Origin: JBDXHU01 sp039989475
GTDB taxonomy: Bacteria; Pseudomonadota; Gammaproteobacteria; Pseudomonadales; Halieaceae
Reading direction: 5' to 3'
NCBI GenBank assembly: GCA_039989475.1
Contig: JBDXHU010000002.1
Span: 124,001-188,000 of the forward strand
Length of the DNA stretch: 64,000 bases
Made by a program: the position numbers and the translations under genes. The notes under the pieces were generated by a model that saw only the letters and a program-made list of their open reading frames with translations, searched no databases and was not told the origin of the DNA. Positions 42,599-51,235 of this stretch are shown in pieces. Numbering within the stretch: the first letter of the stretch is position 1; the number at the start of each line of letters is the position of its first letter.

Positions 42599-44548
42599 AT
42601 GAAGAATCAAATATGTGCGGTTTTGGGCGGACTCCTGTTATTGGTCGCGGGTGCGGCCAACGGGACTGCCACGAAGGTTGAGAACTTTGTGCTGCTGGAT
42701 AATACCGGCAAGGCCCAGGAACTCTATTACCAGCGCGACGCCGCTGCTGTGGTGCTGATCATCCAGGGCAATGGTTGCCAGGTGGTGCGTTCAGCACTGA
42801 CGGACTACAAGGCTCTGCGCGATGACTATGCCGGCAAAGACGTTCGCGTGTATATGCTGAACTCAAACCTGCAGGACACCCGCGACAGCATCATGTCGGA
42901 GGCCGAGGAGTGGGATATTGATATCCCTGTCCTCCACGACAGTGCACAGTTGGTGGGCCGCTCTCTGAACCTGACCCGCACTGCCGAGGTTATCGTAATT
43001 GACCCGAGGAACTGGGAAATCGTCTATCGTGGCGCACTCAACAATCGTGTCGATTACGAGCGCCAGAAGAACGAGGCCACTGAGACCTACGTGCGCGATG
43101 CTCTGGACGCGCTGATTGCCGGCGAGCCAGTTGAATATCGTGACGTCAATGCACCCGGTTGCCTGATAAATTTCCCCGACCCGGCCGCTGGCGCGCAGAT
43201 CAGCTACACCGAAACGATTGTGCCCATACTTACCAACAACTGCACCCATTGCCACAGCGAGGGCGGCATTGCCCCCTGGGCCATGTCGGAGTACCGCATG
43301 GTGCAGGGTTTTGCGCCGATGATGCGGGAGGTGATCCGCACCAAGCGCATGCCGCCCTGGCATGCCGACCCGGAGGTGGGGGAGTGGCAGCATGACGCCG
43401 GCCTCTCCGATGCAGATGCCAGTACCCTGGTCAGCTGGATTGAGGCTGGAGCGCCGCGCGGTGCAGGCGAAGACCCGCTCAAGCAGCTCAAGCCGCAGGA
43501 GAACATGTGGGCCCTGGGTGAGCCGGATCTGATCCTGGATATTCCCGCCTATGATGTGCCAGCCAATGGCGTTGTGGATTACCTGTTCCCCGCGGTAGCG
43601 AATCCCCTGGATGAAGATGTCTGGGTGGTCGCGGCAGAAATAATTCCTGGTGACCGGCAGGCGGTACACCACGTGCTGATGGGTTCTGCGGACCAACCGC
43701 CGACAGCAAACCAACGCGAGGGCGTGTTCCAGAACTACATCATGGGCTATGCGCCGGGCAATGAATCGGCTTATATGCCGGAAGGTACCGGCGTGTTCGT
43801 GCCGGTGGGTGGTGTCTACCTGTTCCAGATGCATTACACACCCTATGGCAAGGCCTCTACTGATCGCACCCGGGTGGGCCTGTACTTCGCCAAGCCGGAT
43901 CAACCACCACAGAACTTCCTGCGCCAGCACGTGGTGCTGAACCCGAAAATTTCTATCCCACCGCAGGCGGCAGAGCATCCGGAGTCTGCTTACTTTGAAT
44001 TCTGGGATGACGCCGTCCTTTACGCGCTGGTGCCGCATTCGCACTACCGGGGTCGCAGTTCCACATTTGAATTGCTGTATCCGGATGGCAGCGCCGAGCT
44101 GATCCTGTCGGTGCCCAATTATGATTTCAACTGGCAGCGCACCTATGCCTTTGTCGAGCCAAAGGCGGTGCCTGCCGGCACGCGCATTGTGCACACTACC
44201 ATCTATGACAACTCACCGAATAACCCGGGCAACCCCGACCCCGACCGCACCGTACCCTGGGGCCTGCAGTCCCATGATGAAATGCTCTACGGCTCGGTCA
44301 GTTTCAGCTGGATTAACGAGTCCACCGCCGATCCCATGCACAGCAATATGACGGCGGATACCGCCCAGTGGATGGGCTTCATGGACAAGAACATGGATGG
44401 CCGGGTGCAGCGCGATGAGATGTCCGACGGATTGCGCGGCGCGATCGGCTGGAAGTGGTATTTGCTGGATCGAAACTTCGACGGTGGCCTCGACCTGCCG
44501 GAGATGGAGCGGCTGATGCAGAGCCTGACAGAAAGCAGCGGCCCCTGA
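42599..44548 (+). CDS. Multidomain copper type II monooxygenase-like protein (redoxin / CxxCH / Cu / EF-hand)
   Basis: A 649-residue exported protein with signal peptide MKNQICAVLGGLLLLVAGAA. Residues about 25-170 are a peroxiredoxin-like fold (IIQGNGCQVVRS). A cytochrome-c-type motif CTHCH is at 215-219. The C-terminal half matches copper type II ascorbate-dependent monooxygenases: AVHHVLMGS (paired His), FQMHYTPYGK and VPHSHYRGR (HxH). Two EF-hand loops close the protein (DKNMDGRVQRDE at about 596, DRNFDGGLDLPE near the end). ATG 42581 is an alternative start; 42599 has GTGAGA upstream. Probably a periplasmic redox enzyme; substrate unknown. Confidence 0.85.
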   Translation: MKNQICAVLGGLLLLVAGAANGTATKVENFVLLDNTGKAQELYYQRDAAAVVLIIQGNGCQVVRSALTDYKALRDDYAGKDVRVYMLNSNLQDTRDSIMSEAEEWDIDIPVLHDSAQLVGRSLNLTRTAEVIVIDPRNWEIVYRGALNNRVDYERQKNEATETYVRDALDALIAGEPVEYRDVNAPGCLINFPDPAAGAQISYTETIVPILTNNCTHCHSEGGIAPWAMSEYRMVQGFAPMMREVIRTKRMPPWHADPEVGEWQHDAGLSDADASTLVSWIEAGAPRGAGEDPLKQLKPQENMWALGEPDLILDIPAYDVPANGVVDYLFPAVANPLDEDVWVVAAEIIPGDRQAVHHVLMGSADQPPTANQREGVFQNYIMGYAPGNESAYMPEGTGVFVPVGGVYLFQMHYTPYGKASTDRTRVGLYFAKPDQPPQNFLRQHVVLNPKISIPPQAAEHPESAYFEFWDDAVLYALVPHSHYRGRSSTFELLYPDGSAELILSVPNYDFNWQRTYAFVEPKAVPAGTRIVHTTIYDNSPNNPGNPDPDRTVPWGLQSHDEMLYGSVSFSWINESTADPMHSNMTADTAQWMGFMDKNMDGRVQRDEMSDGLRGAIGWKWYLLDRNFDGGLDLPEMERLMQSLTESSGP

Positions 44549-44561
44549 GGTTGATCGTCGT

Positions 44562-45026
44562 CTATTCGACCAGCACCGCCGGGCGCGGCAGACCGGCGGC
44601 TTCACACATGGCCAGGTAGAACTCCAGCACGGCCTGGCCGTCGATGACGCTGTCAATTTCACCGGCTTCATCCAGGTTGATATTAGCGCCGTACATCTGG
44701 AACCAGACGCGGGTGTTGTCCTCGATGCACTGCAAGGTGTGTTCTGAACCCGCCGGTTCGTAGAGGAACGAGCCAGCCCGGTTCACGTAGTCGTATTCCT
44801 TGTATTTCCAGGCGCCGCTGGTGGTGTAGCCGTACACCGGTCCAGTGTGGCGATGCTTTTGCACCTCGTAACCGGCCTGGAAAATGTTTTCGATAATCCA
44901 CAGGCCCTCGCCGGTCTTGATCTGCAAAACCTTGAGCTGGCTGCCATCACCGGTTTCGATGAAGGGCAGGTCGTCCACGCCGAAGTGGATGGCCTCGCGC
45001 TGGATGCCGTCAGGCAGTCCTGTCAT
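44562..45026 (-). CDS. Cupin-domain protein (2,4'-dihydroxyacetophenone dioxygenase-like)
   Basis: A 154-residue single cupin. The metal motif is EVQKHRHTGPVYGY (H58, H60) with a later His in EPAGSEHTL. The sequence WKYKEYDYVNRAGSFLYEPAG fits the small family that includes 2,4'-dihydroxyacetophenone dioxygenase, which cleaves C-C bonds of aryl ketones. GAGGTAAG precedes ATG 45026, 18 bases after the LLM stop, so they form a two-gene operon. Its actual substrate is unknown. Confidence 0.82.
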   Translation of the reverse strand: MTGLPDGIQREAIHFGVDDLPFIETGDGSQLKVLQIKTGEGLWIIENIFQAGYEVQKHRHTGPVYGYTTSGAWKYKEYDYVNRAGSFLYEPAGSEHTLQCIEDNTRVWFQMYGANINLDEAGEIDSVIDGQAVLEFYLAMCEAAGLPRPAVLVE

Positions 45027-45044
45027 GGTGCTTACCTCGCTCTA

Positions 45045-46079
45045 TTAAGCCTGGGCCCGCAGGATATTCATCTGCTGTTCGAGAATGTCCGCGGGATAAC
45101 TTGAATCCAGTGTTGCCCTGTCGATATAACCGGCAAAGCGGTCGTGCATCTTCTGCGCTGCTTCCAGCGGTTCCCCCACTACCGCGAAGGCTTCCAGCAT
45201 CTCGTCGCTGATCTCACCGGGCAGTTTGTCCCAGTGGCCTTCCTTGGTCATGCGGTTAAGCCTGGGTTGCAGGTCGCCCCAGCCGTGGCTGTCCAGCACG
45301 GTCTTGTAGGCCGGTGTTGAGGCATAAAAGCCAATGCGGTACTTGATGCCGTGCTTGGCCTTCTCCAATTCCTCTTCATTCCTGCCGCTGGCGGTGAAGA
45401 CGGGAAACTGGATGATGAAATCGTCGATGTTGCGACCGTGCAGGGCGAGCTCTGCCGCCAATGCCGGCACCATGATTTCCTTGAAGTGCTTCTCGGTGCA
45501 GAAGCTGTGCACGATAATACCATCGGCGACTGCGCAGGCGGTCTTGATCATCAACGGGCCCACGGCGGCCATTAGCACTGGCGGGCGACCATATCCTGTG
45601 TTGGTTGGGGTGAACTCAGGTGTCATCAAGGTGTGCTGGTAGAACTCGCCGCTGTAGTTGAGCTCCTTGGCGTCGTACCAGTTGTCCCAGATTGCGTTCA
45701 TGGCCTCGATCATCTCCCGCATTTGCTTGGCGGGGCCTTGCCAGGGCATGGAAAAGCGCTTGGTGATATGGGGTTTGATCTGGGAGCCGATGCCGAAGCT
45801 GAAGCGCCCCTCGGACCAGGCGTTCATGTCATGGCCGATGTTGGCCATGTTCATGGGGTTGCGGGCCAGGGCCACGGCGATAGAGGTGCGCAGTTCCAGT
45901 TTGCTGGTGGCATGGGCCGCGATCAGCAGCGGCATGAACGGGTCGTGGCCGATCTCTGCCGTCATGATGCCGTCGAAGCCAATCTCTTCCAGTTCCTTTG
46001 CCCGGGTCGCCATGGCTGCCGTGCTTTCTACTTCGGGGCCAAAGCCGAAGCCGCTGTCGATCTTTATGGTTTTATTCAT
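45045..46079 (-). CDS. LLM-class flavin/F420-dependent oxidoreductase (TIGR03617-like)
   Basis: A 344-residue luciferase-like TIM barrel. Signature segments are ARAKELEEIGFDGIMTAEIGHDPFMPLLIAA-type start, SIAVALARNPMNMANIG, GRFSFGIGSQIKPHITKRF and GYGRPPVLMAAVGP. Many relatives are annotated as F420-dependent; FMN use is as likely in this organism. It is upstream of the cupin gene and divergent from the hydrolase at 46182 with about 100 bases between starts. A paralogue lies at 54878. Confidence 0.88.
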   Translation of the reverse strand: MNKTIKIDSGFGFGPEVESTAAMATRAKELEEIGFDGIMTAEIGHDPFMPLLIAAHATSKLELRTSIAVALARNPMNMANIGHDMNAWSEGRFSFGIGSQIKPHITKRFSMPWQGPAKQMREMIEAMNAIWDNWYDAKELNYSGEFYQHTLMTPEFTPTNTGYGRPPVLMAAVGPLMIKTACAVADGIIVHSFCTEKHFKEIMVPALAAELALHGRNIDDFIIQFPVFTASGRNEEELEKAKHGIKYRIGFYASTPAYKTVLDSHGWGDLQPRLNRMTKEGHWDKLPGEISDEMLEAFAVVGEPLEAAQKMHDRFAGYIDRATLDSSYPADILEQQMNILRAQA

Positions 46080-46181
46080 GGCTGTGTGTCCCGCAATGTG
46101 TACTGTTCAAGGTAAGGTTAGAATAGACTATCCGCAACACACTGAGTTGAACCGGGCGCTATTTTCTATGCCACATTTCTT

Positions 46182-47180
46182 ATGCCACAACTGAACGCCG
46201 ACTGGACACACCACTACGCCATCATCAATGGCATCCAGGCCCACTACGTGGAGCAGGGACCGGCCGATGGTGTTCCGGTGGTCTTCTGCCACGGCTTTCC
46301 TATGCTCTGGTTCAGCTGGCACAGGCAGATTACAGTCCTGGCGGCGGCGGGCTACCGGGTGCTGGCGCCTTCCATGCGTGGCATGGGGCAGGCCGAGGCA
46401 CCGGAGGAGCCCGAGGCTTACGGAGTGGATGAGATTACCGGTGATTTGCTGGGGCTGTTGGACCATTGTGGCCTTGAACAGGCTGTATTTGTCGGTATCG
46501 ACTTCGGCGCCTTCGCTATACAAGACCTGGCCCTGCGCCACCCCGAGCGGGTGCGGGCAATTATCTGCCTGGAAAATCCCGCCGCACCCCACAACCCGGA
46601 CAAGTCGCCCCTGACTGAATACCGCGAGATGGGGGAGCAGCACTTCCTGCATATCGAGTACTTCCGCGAACCACCGCGAGCGGACGTGGAGTTGGCCGCA
46701 GCGCCGCGGGAGTTCCTGCGCAAGGTCATGTGGATATTGAGTGGGGAGGCTAATTATTTCGATGTCTTCAAGTACCCGCCGGACACCAGTTATATTGATG
46801 CCATGGCGGAACCCCCGCCCTTGCCCTGGTCCTGGCTGAGCGAGCTTGAGCTGGAGTTTTTTGTCTCCGAATACAGTCAGTCCGGCTTCACCGGTGGACT
46901 CAATTGGTATCGGTCCATGGATATCAAATGGCAGCAGCGCAAAGCGTTTGAGGGCGTGCAGAGCGAGGTCTCTGCCTGGTTCATCGGCAGTGAGCACGAC
47001 GTCGACCTGGAAGGCTTTCATGGTGAAGATCCGATAGGCCTGATGCGGGCCATCTTTCCCCGGCTCGAAGACGTGCAGATGATTCCAAAGGTAGGGCATA
47101 TGATGCCGCTGGAAGCCCCCGGTGAACTTAATGTCATCCTGCTGGACTACCTCTCCCGTATAACTGCTAAAGACTCATAG
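46182..47180 (+). CDS. Alpha/beta hydrolase, epoxide-hydrolase type
   Basis: A 332-residue alpha/beta hydrolase. The oxyanion loop CHGFPMLWFSW is at 36-46, the nucleophile elbow VGIDFGA puts Asp (D107) at the nucleophile position as in epoxide hydrolases and haloalkane dehalogenases, and the catalytic His lies in VGHMMPLEAPGE. A cap domain with a Tyr-rich region lies between. No clear ribosome site precedes ATG 46182. Ferrochelatase follows 11 bases after the stop and is probably co-transcribed, though functionally unrelated. Confidence 0.9.
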   Translation: MPQLNADWTHHYAIINGIQAHYVEQGPADGVPVVFCHGFPMLWFSWHRQITVLAAAGYRVLAPSMRGMGQAEAPEEPEAYGVDEITGDLLGLLDHCGLEQAVFVGIDFGAFAIQDLALRHPERVRAIICLENPAAPHNPDKSPLTEYREMGEQHFLHIEYFREPPRADVELAAAPREFLRKVMWILSGEANYFDVFKYPPDTSYIDAMAEPPPLPWSWLSELELEFFVSEYSQSGFTGGLNWYRSMDIKWQQRKAFEGVQSEVSAWFIGSEHDVDLEGFHGEDPIGLMRAIFPRLEDVQMIPKVGHMMPLEAPGELNVILLDYLSRITAKDS

Positions 47181-47191
47181 ACAGGAACTAC

Positions 47192-48214
47192 ATGGAACCG
47201 CTTAACACCCCACTGTTCAATCATCAGCAGCCAGGCAAGATCGGCGTGCTGGTCACCAATCTCGGTACCCCGGCAGCACCGACGGCGGCGGCGCTGCGCC
47301 CCTACCTGAAGGAGTTCCTGTCGGATCGGCGCGTCGTGGACCTGCCGCGGGCGCTGTGGTGGCCGATATTGAACCTGATTATTCTCAATGTGCGGCCGCG
47401 TCGCTCTGCCGAGGCCTATGCCAAGGTCTGGAGCGAGCGCGGTTCGCCCTTGTTTGTACACACCCAGGACCAGGCCGATGCCATCAGGGCGCAACTGGAG
47501 AGGGAAATTCCGGGTCAGCTGCTTGTGGATTTTGGCTTCCGCTACGGCAGTCCCTCCATCAGCGATGGCATCGAATCCCTGTTACAACAGGGTGCCCGCA
47601 AAATTTTAGTGCTGCCCCTGTATCCCCAGTATGCCGCGCCCACGGGTGCCTCGACCTTCGATGCGGTGTCGGCGGACCTGGCCCAGCGACGCTGGTTGCC
47701 TGAGCTGCGGATGATCACCCATTACCATGACGATCCCGCGTATATAGACGCACTGGCGGCATCAGTGCGCAGGCACTGGGAGCAGCATGGCCGGGCGCAG
47801 AAGTTATTGATGTCATTTCACGGCATTCCTCAACGCTACTTTGATAATGGCGACCCCTACTTTTGTGAGTGCCACAAAACGGCGCGGCTGTTGGCCGAGG
47901 CACTGGAACTGGGGGAGGATGAACAGCAAATGGTGTTCCAGTCGCGATTCGGCCGCGAGCCCTGGTTGCAGCCTTATACCGATCATGTTCTGGAGGCGCT
48001 GCCTGGCCAGGGCGTCAAGTCGGTGCAGGTGATCTGTCCCGGTTTTGCCGCCGATTGCCTGGAAACCCTGGAAGAAATCGGTATCCAATACGCCGAGTTG
48101 TTTCTGCAGGCCGGCGGTGAACGCTTTGAGTACATCCCCGCGCTGAACGAGGAGGCGGATCACATCGCTGCACTCACCGCCCTGGTGAAGCGTAATCTGC
48201 AGGGTTGGCTGTAG
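47192..48214 (+). CDS. hemH: Ferrochelatase
   Basis: A 340-residue enzyme that inserts Fe2+ into protoporphyrin IX, the last step of heme synthesis. It begins with IGVLVTNLGTPAAPTAAALRPY and keeps the signature MSFHGIPQRYFDNGDPYFCECH with metal ligand H210, and the Glu of CPGFAADCLETLEEI (E291). CAGGAAC precedes ATG 47192. No other heme-synthesis gene is nearby. It supports the heme needs of the P450 and the cytochrome-like proteins of the window. Confidence 0.97.
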   Translation: MEPLNTPLFNHQQPGKIGVLVTNLGTPAAPTAAALRPYLKEFLSDRRVVDLPRALWWPILNLIILNVRPRRSAEAYAKVWSERGSPLFVHTQDQADAIRAQLEREIPGQLLVDFGFRYGSPSISDGIESLLQQGARKILVLPLYPQYAAPTGASTFDAVSADLAQRRWLPELRMITHYHDDPAYIDALAASVRRHWEQHGRAQKLLMSFHGIPQRYFDNGDPYFCECHKTARLLAEALELGEDEQQMVFQSRFGREPWLQPYTDHVLEALPGQGVKSVQVICPGFAADCLETLEEIGIQYAELFLQAGGERFEYIPALNEEADHIAALTALVKRNLQGWL

Positions 48215-48365
48215 CCGCTTGCTCTCTTTTGCCGCTGGCGCTGGTATAGCAGTCAAGACCACCGCCTGAAGCCTCTCTATTGTGAGACCCCCCGCATAGA
48301 CGCAGCAGAGCCTGCGGGCTACATTGCTGGCCAAACATTTACTGGAAAAAGATAAGGTGGTTGGC

Positions 48366-49142
48366 ATGGCATATCAGGGAAAAGTAGCGCTGGTGACGGG
48401 TGGCGGCAGCGGTATGGGACGGCTGGCGGCACAGCAGTTCGCCCAGGCTGGAGCCCAGGTGGCAATTCTCGATGTGAACGAGGCTGGTATGCAGGAAACC
48501 GCTGAGGGCCACCCCGGAATTCACCCCTATAGGGTCGATATCACCGACTTTGATGCGGTAAGCGCCGCCGTGGCCGACTTTGAAACCAGCCACGGCCCAT
48601 TGGACCGGGTTTACAACTGCGCCGCCATCATGCCTTTCGGCAAGCTGACCGAGCAGGCGCCGGCAGTTACCAACAAGATGATGAGCATCAACTACGGCGG
48701 CCTGGTATGTATCACCCGTGCGACCTTGCCGGGTATGGTGGCGCGAGGTAAGGGAGATTTTGTGAGTTTCGCCTCGGCGGCCGGCCTGATACCGGCTTTG
48801 CTTATGGGAGGCTATAACGCCAGTAAGGCGGCTGTCGCCATGTATACCGAAGTGCTGTATCACGAGAATCGAGATTCCGGCGTGCGCTTTGCCTGTGTAT
48901 GTCCGCCGGCGGTGGCAACCCCATTGCTGGACCAGGGCAAGGAAACCGCCTGGCCCAAGTTGATGGAAATGACTGAAGGTGAGGAAATAACACCACCGGT
49001 GGTGTTGGCCGCGGTCGAGGAAGACCTGGAGAAAGGCCGCTTCTGGGTACTGGTTACCGGCCAGACACGCTTCGGCGCCTGGCTGCGCCGCGTGTTCCCC
49101 AGCCTGGTCTGGAAGAACATCCACAAAGTAGAAGGCTGGTGA
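48366..49142 (+). CDS. SDR-family NAD(P)-dependent oxidoreductase
   Basis: A 258-residue short-chain dehydrogenase: TGGGSGMG at 11-18, NCAA in place of NNAG, catalytic S137, Y150 and K154 (GGYNASKAAVAMYTE). ATG 48366 is chosen because AAGGTGG lies just upstream; an open TTG start at 48324 would add 14 residues with no family match. The long C-terminal end (KGRFWVLVTGQTRFGAWLRRVF) occurs in SDRs that act on lipids. Its stop is followed immediately by inverted repeat units (array 3). Confidence 0.9.
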   Translation: MAYQGKVALVTGGGSGMGRLAAQQFAQAGAQVAILDVNEAGMQETAEGHPGIHPYRVDITDFDAVSAAVADFETSHGPLDRVYNCAAIMPFGKLTEQAPAVTNKMMSINYGGLVCITRATLPGMVARGKGDFVSFASAAGLIPALLMGGYNASKAAVAMYTEVLYHENRDSGVRFACVCPPAVATPLLDQGKETAWPKLMEMTEGEEITPPVVLAAVEEDLEKGRFWVLVTGQTRFGAWLRRVFPSLVWKNIHKVEGW

Positions 49143-49143
49143 T

Positions 49144-49255
49144 CTCACCTCCGACCCCACTGGGGTCAGACCCCATTCACCTCCGACCCCACTGGGGTCA
49201 GACCCCATTCACGCCTGCGCGGCCCGCTCCGACCCCAATAGGGGCGGAGGTGGGA
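49144..49255 (-). repeat. 16-bp repeat array 3, inverted and degenerate
   Basis: On the minus strand there are four clean 16-base units (49144-49207, alternating A and B type), then a degraded stretch and an imperfect hairpin (CTCCGACCCC ... GGGGCGGAG, 49227-49249), and finally GGAGGTGGG in plus orientation. The first unit (CTCACCTCCGACCCCA) is identical to the inverted unit at 8679-8694. Here the array follows a stop codon and does not supply a start site; the next gene begins 44 bases later. Confidence 0.85.
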
Positions 49256-49298
49256 ATGGGCTACACTGTCTGTAAATAACAATTGGTGATGGTGGCGT

Positions 49299-50699
49299 AT
49301 GAGCAGGCTTTCGTTTCTCGACCTGGCGTTTTTTCTGACGGAATCTGAAGAGAGTCCCAAGCATGTGGCAGGACTCATGATTTTCAAGAAGCCGGCGGGC
49401 AGTTCTGCCCAATGGGTGCACAACCTGGCGCAGGAGTACGCTGCCTTCGACAAGCCGGTTGCGCCCTTTGACAAGGTTATCGACTTTCGCTCCCTGGGCG
49501 GCCCGCGCTGGCGCAAAGCGGAAGATTTCTCCATAGAGGAGCACCTGTTTTACCACAGCCCCGAAAAAATACTTAGCGAGCACGACCTTTTCGGATACTG
49601 CTCCGGTCTGCATGAGCCCCTGATGGATCGCAGCAAGCCGATGTGGGAATACCACATCATTGATAGGGTCGCGGGCGGCCGTTTCGCAATCTACTCCAAG
49701 ATGCACCATGCCTACGCTGATGGCGTGACCATGTCGCGCTGGGGTGTGGCGGCACTGAATACGACTGCCAAGGCCCGCAACCTGAAAGCGCTGTGGGCCA
49801 GGGAGATGAGCTCGGATGCGGAAATCGAGGCCGCCAGCGATAGTCGCGAGGCCCTGTTTGATCGAATTATGCGCGGCACCCGCAATTGGCGCCAGATTCT
49901 GACCGGTACCGCCAAACTCACTACCCAGTTGGCGCTGGAGCAGGTCGGCCTGACCAAGAACGCGGTGGCACTGCCTTTCAAGGCCAAAGAGGAGTCACCG
50001 CTGACCGGCGCCGTCAGCGCCGGCCGTCAGTTTGCCACGGCGCATGTTTCCATGGAGCGCATTCGCAAGCTGCGCAGCATGACTCGTTGTACGCTCAACC
50101 ATATCGCCCTGACCTGTATCGATGGTGCCCTGCGGCGCTACCTGGCGGATCACGATATTGAACTTGAACGCCCACTCAGTATCCAGATGCCAGTCAGTCT
50201 GCGCGATGAGAACGAAAAGGTCAGTGGCAACAAGATTGGCATCGTGCTGGTTGACCTGGCGCCCAGCACCAGTGATCCCTATACGCGGCTGCGCGAGATT
50301 GGCTTTACGCTGCGCAGTGTGCGCAATCAGATAGACGGGGTGCCGCCGATTGCAGTGGCGCAGTATACGGCAGTGCTGGCTGTGCTGATTGAGCTGATTC
50401 AATTGATCAAGCTGGATCGACTATTGCCAGCCATTGCCGATACCCTGGTCTCCAACGTGCCAGGCCCCAGCAAGCCGCTATACCTGAAGGGCGCGCGACT
50501 GGAGCAGAGCCTGCCGATCAGCACCTTGCCGCCGGGCAATCAGCTCAACATCACCCTGTACAGTTATTCCGGTACCTTGCACTTTGGGCTGGTGGCGACC
50601 CGGGAGGTCACCCGGCTGGAGGACCTGTCTCACTATATTGAAGACGCCTTTATCGAGCTGGAAGAGGCGGTGTTCGAGCCTGCCGTAGCGCGGGCCTGA
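49299..50699 (+). CDS. Wax ester synthase/diacylglycerol acyltransferase (WS/DGAT)
   Basis: A 466-residue acyltransferase that joins acyl-CoA to fatty alcohol or diacylglycerol, forming storage lipid at the membrane. The catalytic motif HHAYADG is at 136-142 (HHxxxDG), and FVLTxx-type ends are represented by LVSNVPGPSKPLYLKGARL, the conserved second motif. The opening SRLSFLDLAFFLTE is typical. TGGTGGCGT lies upstream of ATG 49299. Storage wax esters or triglycerides fit a lipid-degrading marine bacterium. Confidence 0.94.
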   Translation: MSRLSFLDLAFFLTESEESPKHVAGLMIFKKPAGSSAQWVHNLAQEYAAFDKPVAPFDKVIDFRSLGGPRWRKAEDFSIEEHLFYHSPEKILSEHDLFGYCSGLHEPLMDRSKPMWEYHIIDRVAGGRFAIYSKMHHAYADGVTMSRWGVAALNTTAKARNLKALWAREMSSDAEIEAASDSREALFDRIMRGTRNWRQILTGTAKLTTQLALEQVGLTKNAVALPFKAKEESPLTGAVSAGRQFATAHVSMERIRKLRSMTRCTLNHIALTCIDGALRRYLADHDIELERPLSIQMPVSLRDENEKVSGNKIGIVLVDLAPSTSDPYTRLREIGFTLRSVRNQIDGVPPIAVAQYTAVLAVLIELIQLIKLDRLLPAIADTLVSNVPGPSKPLYLKGARLEQSLPISTLPPGNQLNITLYSYSGTLHFGLVATREVTRLEDLSHYIEDAFIELEEAVFEPAVARA

Positions 50700-50783
50700 T
50701 CTGAGCAGACACCATGGCTGGTAGTCAGAGGGGTGGTGCCAGGGAAGGATTGCAGGGTTTAACTGAGAGGTGTTGCAGAAGAC

Positions 50784-51071
50784 TTAACGGTCGGTCCAGG
50801 TTGTCGTGACGGTTTTCTCATCTTTCTTGCCGGGGTACCACACGTCAGCTTCTTTAACGCAGTAGCTCCAGGCATTTTCCACGGCCATCGGCGCCATCAT
50901 GAGTTGACGGTTGTTGAAGGGCGTGTGCTTGCTCATACATTTGCTGTGTTCTGCATCATCAGCGGCGCTACTGAAGTGATTGGCATAGCCTGCCGGCTGG
51001 GGGGTTGCCGCACAGCCAGTCATTAAAATCACGCCTGTGGCAGCGATGCATTTATAGAATGTTTTGCTCAT
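50784..51071 (-). CDS. Small lipoprotein of unknown function
   Basis: A 95-residue precursor with signal peptide and lipobox VILMTGC (lipidated Cys at 20). The mature part has four or so Cys/Trp-rich positions (SKCMSKH, AWSYCVKE, TTTWTDR) and no recognised domain. ATG 51071 is preferred; an open frame runs 24 codons further but would bury the signal peptide. It converges on the WS/DGAT gene. Confidence 0.7.
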   Translation of the reverse strand: MSKTFYKCIAATGVILMTGCAATPQPAGYANHFSSAADDAEHSKCMSKHTPFNNRQLMMAPMAVENAWSYCVKEADVWYPGKKDEKTVTTTWTDR

Positions 51072-51235
51072 GCTGTAGTTATAGACAAAGTGCCGCGCAA
51101 ACCATAGGTCGTAGGTCGCAAAATTGGTGCGTACTATTACCAAACCTGGTTTATTTGTGATTCAGGTCACAGGAATATGCTGCAGACTGGTGCGCGGCGA
51201 ACATCACCGGCATGCTCAAGGGCTTTCCCGGCTTT

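Noticed and set aside
42863..44194. A 443-codon minus-strand frame opposite the copper monooxygenase
   Set aside because: Arg/His/Gly-rich antisense shadow with no recognisable domain; the plus-strand gene has signal peptide and motifs.
46128..47099. A 323-codon minus-strand frame opposite the alpha/beta hydrolase
   Set aside because: Antisense shadow; the opposite strand has the catalytic triad of a known family.
48280..48330. A terminator after ferrochelatase (CCCGCA ... TGCGGG)
   Set aside because: The stem is short with a long loop and there is no T run.
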